Below, piece after piece: positions 59,055-64,000 of a DNA stretch of 64,000 nt. The position numbers and the translations under genes were made by a program. Location of the stretch: the NCBI RefSeq assembly GCF_035917995.1, contig NZ_CP109131.1, positions 5,766,001-5,830,000 of the forward strand. Direction: 5' to 3'. Positions within the stretch are counted from its first letter, which is position 1; every line of letters begins with the position of its first letter. The DNA comes from Streptosporangium sp. NBC_01755. GTDB taxonomy: Bacteria > Actinomycetota > Actinomycetes > Streptosporangiales > Streptosporangiaceae. The notes under the pieces were generated by a model. It was given only the letters and a program-made list of their open reading frames with translations. It searched no databases and was not told where the DNA came from.

Positions 59055-61502
59055 GTGGCAACCCCCCGAATACGTCGGCTGATCGCGGCCGCGAGTCTGC
59101 CGCTGGTGGTCGCGGCGACCATGACAGCACTGCCCAGCACCGCGAACGCCCTCTCCTCCGACGTCGTCATCTCCGCTGTGTACGGCGGCGGCGGCAACTC
59201 CGGAGCGATCTTCAAGAACGACTACATCGAACTGGCCAACCTCACCGACAACGCCATCGACGTCTCGGCCTGGAGCGTCCAGTACGCCTCGGCCGCGGGC
59301 GTCGTCTTTCAGGTCACCAGTCTGACCGGGAGCATCCCCGCGCACGGCAGGTACCTGATCCAGCAGGCCGCGGGCGCCGCCGGCAGCGTCTCGCTGCCGA
59401 CTCCGGATGCCATTGGCACGGTCCCGATGTCGGCCACCTCCGGCGTCGTCGCCCTGGTCACGGCCCAGTACTCGCTGGTGGGCTGCGGCACCGCCTGCGC
59501 AACCGCTCCGAACGTCAAGGACCTGGTCGGTTACGGCGCGACCGCGAACGTCGAGACGCTCGCCGCCCCCGCGCTCACCAACACCACGGCCATCGCCCGC
59601 TCCGGATCGCTGACCGACACCGACAACAACGCCGTCGACTTCACCTCCGGCGTGCCGAAGGCCACCAACTCCGCGGGCACCACGGTGAGCGCGAGCGACC
59701 CGGGCGGCCCCGTCGACCCGACCCCCGGCACCACCCGCATCCACGACATCCAGGGCGCGGGCCGGATCTCCCCGATCGTCGGGCAGAGCGTCACGAACGT
59801 CCCGGGCATCGTCACCGCCGTCCGGGTGACGGGCAACTCGCGCGGTTTCTGGTTCCAGGACCCGAGCGCCGACGCCGACCCCCTGACCAGCGAGGGCCTG
59901 TTCGTCTTCACCGGATCGACGTCGCCGACGGTCGTCATCGGGGACTCCGTCCTGGTCACCGGCCGCGTCACCGAGTACCGCCCGGCCGCCGGCGCGCAGA
60001 CCCTCACCGAGCTCGGCGGCCCGATCAACACCATCAGGCTCACCGGCGGCAACGCGCTGCCGGCGGCCGTCCCGGTCGCCTTCCCCGACGCCTACACCAA
60101 GAGCGGCAGCCTGGAGGCCCAGCCCCTGGAGCCGTCCTCCTACGTGCTGGACTGGCTTGAGATCCACGAGGGCATGCGGATCACCGTCGCCGAGGACACC
60201 CGCCTGATCAGCCCGGTCAACACGGCGTTCTCCGAGCTGTGGGTGACGCTCAAGCCGGGCCAGAACCCGACCCCGCGCGGCGGTTCCGTCTACAAGGGCT
60301 ACGACGACCCGAACAGCGGCCGGCTGATGATCCTCTCGCTGAACGGCGCACCCGCCGCCAACGTCGGCTCCACGCTGGCCGCCGGCACCACCGGACCGCT
60401 CGACTACCAGTCGTTCGGCGGTTACGTCCTGCAGGCCACCGAGCTCGGCACGATCACCGAGGGCGGTCTCAAGCGCCAGAAGGTGCTCCCGCCGAAGAAG
60501 CAGGGTGACCTGTCCGTCGTGACCTACAACGTCGAGAACCTCGCCGCCACCAACCCGGCCGCCAAGTTCGCGCGGCTGGCAGAGGCGGTCGTCACCAACC
60601 TCGGCAAGCCCGACATCCTCGCCCTGGAGGAGATCCAGGACAACAACGGCGCCACCAACAACGGCGTCGTCGCGGCCGACGAGACCGTCGCGAAGTTCAT
60701 CGCGGCGATCCAGGCCGCGGGCGGCCCCACGTACGACTGGCGCTCCGTCGACCCGAACAACGGCACCGACGGCGGCGAGCCCGGCGGCAACATCCGCCAG
60801 GTGTTCCTGTTCAACCCCGCGCGCGTGACGTTCGTCGACCGTCCCGGCGGCGACGCCGACACGGCCGTCTCTGTCGTCCGCGAGCGGCCGACCAGCAACC
60901 AGGTCTCCCTGTCGGTCTCACCCGGCCGGATCGACCCGACCAGCGACGCCTGGGCCTCCAGCCGCAAGCCGCTCGTCGGCGAGTTCCTCTACGACGGCAA
61001 CAAGCAGCTGTTCGTCGTCGCCAACCACTTCAACTCCAAGGGCGGCGACGCCCCGCTGACCTCGGCCGTGCAGCCCCCGGTCCGGAGTTCCGAGGTCCAG
61101 CGCGTCAAGCAGGCCACCGAGGTCCACGACTTCGTCAAGGACCTCTCCGACAAGAGCGCCGGCCAGGCCCGGGTCGTCGTCCTTGGCGACCTCAACGACT
61201 ACCAGTTCAGCCCTGCCATCCAGACCATCACCGGCAACGGCACCCTCCTCAAGACCCTGATCGACACCCTCCCCGCCGACCAGCGCTACAGCTACATCTT
61301 CGACGGCAACTCCCAGGTCCTCGACCACATCCTCATCAGCCCCGCCATCAAGGGCTACTCCTACGGCGTCGTCCACATCAACGCCGAATTCTCCGACCAG
61401 GCCAGCGACCACGACCCCCAAATCATCCGCATCCTCACCGGCTGCAGCGCGGACCCCCTCCCCACCCGCTGCCTCCCCGGCAGCCCGGTGGTAGACGAGT
61501 AA
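59055..61502 (+). CDS. Secreted endonuclease/exonuclease/phosphatase-family protein with lamin-tail domain
   Basis: 815 residues from a GTG. A signal peptide (LIAAASLPLVVAATMTALPS, ending TANA) leads to a lamin-tail domain (VVISAVYGGGGNSGAIFKND, IELANLTDNAIDVSAWSVQY). An OB-like region follows (FWFQDPSADADPLTSEGLFV). The EEP nuclease domain occupies the C-terminal ~320 residues: VVTYNVENLA, ILALEEIQDNNGA, FVVANHFNSKGGD, VVLGDLNDYQFSP and SDQASDHDPQ, with the expected acidic and histidine catalytic residues. It resembles ExeM/ExeS-type extracellular nucleases that degrade DNA for nutrient use. Gene is followed by a strong terminator. Confidence 0.93.
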   Translation: MATPRIRRLIAAASLPLVVAATMTALPSTANALSSDVVISAVYGGGGNSGAIFKNDYIELANLTDNAIDVSAWSVQYASAAGVVFQVTSLTGSIPAHGRYLIQQAAGAAGSVSLPTPDAIGTVPMSATSGVVALVTAQYSLVGCGTACATAPNVKDLVGYGATANVETLAAPALTNTTAIARSGSLTDTDNNAVDFTSGVPKATNSAGTTVSASDPGGPVDPTPGTTRIHDIQGAGRISPIVGQSVTNVPGIVTAVRVTGNSRGFWFQDPSADADPLTSEGLFVFTGSTSPTVVIGDSVLVTGRVTEYRPAAGAQTLTELGGPINTIRLTGGNALPAAVPVAFPDAYTKSGSLEAQPLEPSSYVLDWLEIHEGMRITVAEDTRLISPVNTAFSELWVTLKPGQNPTPRGGSVYKGYDDPNSGRLMILSLNGAPAANVGSTLAAGTTGPLDYQSFGGYVLQATELGTITEGGLKRQKVLPPKKQGDLSVVTYNVENLAATNPAAKFARLAEAVVTNLGKPDILALEEIQDNNGATNNGVVAADETVAKFIAAIQAAGGPTYDWRSVDPNNGTDGGEPGGNIRQVFLFNPARVTFVDRPGGDADTAVSVVRERPTSNQVSLSVSPGRIDPTSDAWASSRKPLVGEFLYDGNKQLFVVANHFNSKGGDAPLTSAVQPPVRSSEVQRVKQATEVHDFVKDLSDKSAGQARVVVLGDLNDYQFSPAIQTITGNGTLLKTLIDTLPADQRYSYIFDGNSQVLDHILISPAIKGYSYGVVHINAEFSDQASDHDPQIIRILTGCSADPLPTRCLPGSPVVDE

Positions 61503-61508
61503 CCTCAC

Positions 61509-61554
61509 AAAAAGCGCCCGCCCCCTGGGCGGTTTCAAGGGGACGGGCGCTTTT
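61509..61554 (+). terminator. Rho-independent terminator
   Basis: AAAAGCGCCCGCCCC pairs with GGGGACGGGCGCTTTT around a loop (ctgggcggtttcaa), ending in TTTT. It follows the endonuclease stop by a few bases. Confidence 0.9.
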
Positions 61555-61667
61555 CCCATTTCATCGCCCGAACCACCGAGGGCAGGAAAGCGGTGAGGAT
61601 GTCGAGTGCTGATCGCTTGATCTTGTGCGATGGCGATTCTGTCGGTGGCGGGTCGTACAGTGACGGC

Positions 61668-61952
61668 GTGATCATCATCTCGGGTTGGATCAGTGTCGAT
61701 CCCGGTGCTCGTGACGCCTATCTGCGGGGCTGCGTCGGCGTGGTCGAGCAGGCGCGTGCCTCGGTCGGCTGCCTCGACTTCGCGCTCAGCGCCGACCTCG
61801 TCGAAGCCGATCGGATCAACGTCTACGAGCGCTGGGAGTCCGAGGAGAGTCTCGACGCCTTTCGAGCCTCCGGGCCGAGCGACGACCAGACGGCGATGAT
61901 TCGCGACGCCGAGGTGGCCCGCTACCAGATCTCCGGAGCCGGCCCCGCCTGA
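61668..61952 (+). CDS. Putative quinol monooxygenase (ABM domain)
   Basis: About 94 residues from a GTG. IISGWISVDPGARDAYLRGC, ASVGCLDFALSADLVEADRI and VYERWESEESLDAFRAS fit the antibiotic-biosynthesis-monooxygenase (ABM) ferredoxin-like fold, which typically oxidises quinols or handles reactive compounds. A TACAGT -10 box lies six bases upstream of the GTG, so it may be leaderless. The frame is open back to 61593, but that part lacks similarity. Confidence 0.8.
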   Translation: MIIISGWISVDPGARDAYLRGCVGVVEQARASVGCLDFALSADLVEADRINVYERWESEESLDAFRASGPSDDQTAMIRDAEVARYQISGAGPA

Positions 61953-62041
61953 TCCGGCCGTCGACGGCAGGAGCCGGGCGTCGCTCGGTTTTTCGGAGCG
62001 CGGCTCCATGTCGTACGCGAGCCTCGCGGGTGGCGGGTCAG

Positions 62042-62549
62042 CTAGGCCGGCCGGGTTCGAACATGACTCGCGTGAGATTTTCGATCCGGTGTCCGGGAAA
62101 GTTCCATAGCGCTCGTGGTGCAGGTGGGCGAAGAAGTAACACATCTCCTCACACTCGGCATCCAGCACCGCCTTCTTCGGATCCTCGGCCACCGCGGCGT
62201 AGAAGTCGCGGCCCAGCGCGACGATGAAGCCGCGTGCATAGAGGAAACCGTCATCGGAACCGTCGGTGACCGCTTGGATATCCGCGCGGTCGATGTCATA
62301 GAGCTTGGCCTCGACCACCCGATCAAGGTCCGTCGGTTCGTCCGCCGACAACCCCTCGCTGAGGGAGCCGAGGTTGCTCAGGAACTCCTCCAGAGCGGCT
62401 TCGACCACGGCAAACGGCGGCGTGCCGTGAAGGTCCTCGTCGGGGGCAGGCATCCGATGTGTCAGCGCCTGTCGTGCCTGATTGACGTCCACTCCCAGCG
62501 GCGCCCAGGCCGCCTCCACCAGGCCCCAGAAAGCTTCCTCGTCCTTCAA
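62042..62549 (-). CDS. DUF4240-like protein with no in-frame stop at its natural end
   Basis: From a TTG with AGAGGGG upstream (62549; 62573 also possible), about 170 residues: KDEEAFWGLVEAAWAPLG, VTDGSDDGFLYARGFIVALG, RDFYAAVAEDPKKAVLDAEC, EEMCYFFAHLHHERYG and the usual final ISRESCSNPAGLAD. The normal stop is missing: the frame continues antisense to the monooxygenase and endonuclease genes until 60918. A TAG lies in the next frame at 62042, so a one-base change near the end could explain it. Function unknown. I give the end of the recognisable domain. Confidence 0.6.
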
Positions 62550-62698
62550 GCTCGTCGCCCCTCTCGTGACCAACCCTGCGATCCCTAGGGTGCGGTGGTC
62601 TCAAGCTGCTCGGCGCATCGAAGACTGCGGGGTTCAGCTAGATGCACTTCCCGGGTGGTTGTGAACGGGGGATGAGGGGTCGTGGAGATTGGCCGTTG

Positions 62699-64000
62699 TC
62701 ATTGGTGGTCCGTCCGGATGCACACCACTTTTGGCTGCGTCATCTCCTCGTAGGCGAAGCGCACGCCTTCACGGCCGAGGCTGCCGTACTTGAAGCCCCC
62801 GAAGGGCATACCGTCGAATCGGTAGTCGGAGGAATCGTTGATCATGATGCCGCTGACTTCGAGCCCGTCGGCGGCGCGAAGTGCTGCGCTCAGGTCATTG
62901 GTGAAAATGCCTGCGTGCAGGCTGTAATCGGGCATGTTCGCAAGTGAAATGGCTTCTTGGAGTGTGTCGACCGGTTGCAGGAGGACCACGGGGCTGAAGG
63001 CTTCTTGCTGCCACAGGTCGCAGTCCAGGCGCACGCCTTCGAGCACGGTCGGGGCGTAGATCGAGCCGTCTTGTCTGTGGCCGCACAGCACCCTCGCGCC
63101 ATCTCGGAGGGCTGCGTCAACCGCTGCTCTGGCTCGATCGGCTGCGTGTCTTGTGATCATCGGTCCGACGTCAGTGAGTGGTGAGGTCGGATCACCCACC
63201 GTGAGGGCTTCGGTGGCCGCTACGAACCTCTCCTTGAACGGCTCGTAGATGGACGACTGGATCAGAATGCGTTGGGTGCCGACGCAGTTCTGTCCTGACG
63301 CCCAGAACGACCCCGAGACACACGACTCGACGGCCACGTCGAGGTCGCAGTCGTCCAGGACGATGACGGGTGCGTTCCCGCCGAGATCCATCGCGAGTCG
63401 TTTCAGCCCGGCGGTCCGGGCGATCTTCTCGCCGGTGGCGAAGCCGCCGGTGAAGGAGACCATCCGGACGTCGCGCGATGAGACGAGCGCCTCGCCCAAC
63501 GCCGGGCCACCGGTCGCGAGGGTGACGACGCTGGATGGCAGTCCGGCTTGGTACAGGTACTCTACGAGTTTGGTGGCGGAAAGGGGAGTAAGGTCCGATG
63601 GCTTGAGAAGCACCGCGTTGCCGCCGGCGATCGCGGGCCCGAGCTTGTGCGCGGCGAGGTTGAGCGGGTCATTGTACGGGGTGATCGCGGCGATGATCCC
63701 CAGCGGTTCACGGGTGAACCACCCCTGTCGGCCCCGGCCGCCTGGGTAGGCGTGGAAAGGCACCAGCTCGCCGACGTTGCGGCGGGCCTCCTCGGCCGAC
63801 AGCTCCAGCGTGGTGACGCAACGCTGAGCCTCCTTGCGTGCTTGTCTGATCGTCTTTCCGGCTTCTGCGACGATGAGCCGGGCAAAGTCCTCCTCGTCCC
63901 GGGCGATCAACGATGCGCAGTTCTGTAGGATGCCGGCTCTTTCCTGCCGGGACAGGCTGCGACAGATCCGTGCGCCATTCCGTGCGGAGGAGATCAGTTC
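62699..64000 (-). CDS. Aldehyde dehydrogenase, 5' end beyond the window
   Basis: At least 434 residues; the reading frame is open to base 64000 (upstream residues read [20 protein letters not shown]), so the start lies outside. ALDH features: [57 protein letters not shown], catalytic [14 protein letters not shown] and the final [15 protein letters not shown]. The motif usually written ELGG reads [12 protein letters not shown] here, with Asp in place of the general-base Glu. It is probably NAD(P)-dependent and oxidises an aldehyde to an acid; substrate unknown. Confidence 0.93.
   Translation of the reverse strand, partial: ELISSARNGARICRSLSRQERAGILQNCASLIARDEEDFARLIVAEAGKTIRQARKEAQRCVTTLELSAEEARRNVGELVPFHAYPGGRGRQGWFTREPLGIIAAITPYNDPLNLAAHKLGPAIAGGNAVLLKPSDLTPLSATKLVEYLYQAGLPSSVVTLATGGPALGEALVSSRDVRMVSFTGGFATGEKIARTAGLKRLAMDLGGNAPVIVLDDCDLDVAVESCVSGSFWASGQNCVGTQRILIQSSIYEPFKERFVAATEALTVGDPTSPLTDVGPMITRHAADRARAAVDAALRDGARVLCGHRQDGSIYAPTVLEGVRLDCDLWQQEAFSPVVLLQPVDTLQEAISLANMPDYSLHAGIFTNDLSAALRAADGLEVSGIMINDSSDYRFDGMPFGGFKYGSLGREGVRFAYEEMTQPKVVCIRTDHQ

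Overview
The window is high-GC DNA with GTG and TTG starts, four-base ATGA and GTGA gene overlaps, and actinomycete families throughout: F420-type luciferase-like enzymes, XRE/TPR and PucR regulators, NB-ARC and NACHT proteins, and pRiA4b ORF-3. I infer a filamentous actinobacterium, possibly Streptosporangiales-like; the sequence alone does not fix the genus.

Left part (1-18.6 kb). A cytochrome P450 tail and a methyltransferase are followed by a PucR regulator with a D-amino-acid dehydrogenase, and by a divergent ATPase / XRE-TPR / phosphotransferase group. A decayed class II glutamine amidotransferase comes next. An accessory-metabolite set then holds a luciferase-like oxidoreductase, a Gfo/Idh/MocA oxidoreductase, a membrane protein, a NodU/CmcH carbamoyltransferase, a TylF-like methyltransferase and a DUF6271-like protein. 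Two genes in this stretch carry the same short repeated motif: a small helical protein at its C-terminus (8538-8912) and an NB-ARC/TPR protein at its N-terminus (14297-16624). This is the layout expected of a bacterial NLR/effector pair joined by an amyloid-type signalling motif.

Middle part (18.8-36.3 kb). A LacI regulator is divergent from a 16-kb tightly overlapping operon. It encodes a DapA-like lyase, a three-part (2Fe-2S)/FAD dehydrogenase of the HcnABC/D-hydroxyproline type, an amidohydrolase, HyuA and HyuB, a five-gene Dpp/Opp transporter, an allophanate-hydrolase-tail-like protein and a dihydropyrimidinase-type hydantoinase. The genes together suggest uptake and breakdown of a cyclic amide or N-carbamoyl imino/amino acid; the exact substrate is open.

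Right part (36.5-64 kb). A membrane protein overlaps a NarL-type two-component system. Next come a PadR regulator with a clear operator and a collapsed ABC exporter, a PAP2 phosphatase, a methyltransferase and a zinc metallopeptidase. From 43.8 kb the region is patchy and accessory: a NACHT-LRR NLR flanked by two truncated genes, a macro domain protein, a PEP-synthase-like enzyme lacking its phosphohistidine domain, a serine hydrolase lacking its nucleophile region, a Panacea-domain gene broken by a VapBC module and by a MerR-gene fragment, and the 3' half of a tRNA-Lys that looks like an attachment-site scar. Beyond it lie a pRiA4b ORF-3 protein, a MerR regulator with a canonical promoter, a secreted endonuclease, a monooxygenase, a DUF4240-like gene with no proper stop, and an aldehyde dehydrogenase running off the end.

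Two themes cross the window. Short perfect tandem repeats (9 to 40 bp) are frequent, several next to 3' ends of genes. At least six genes are truncated or carry internal deletions.
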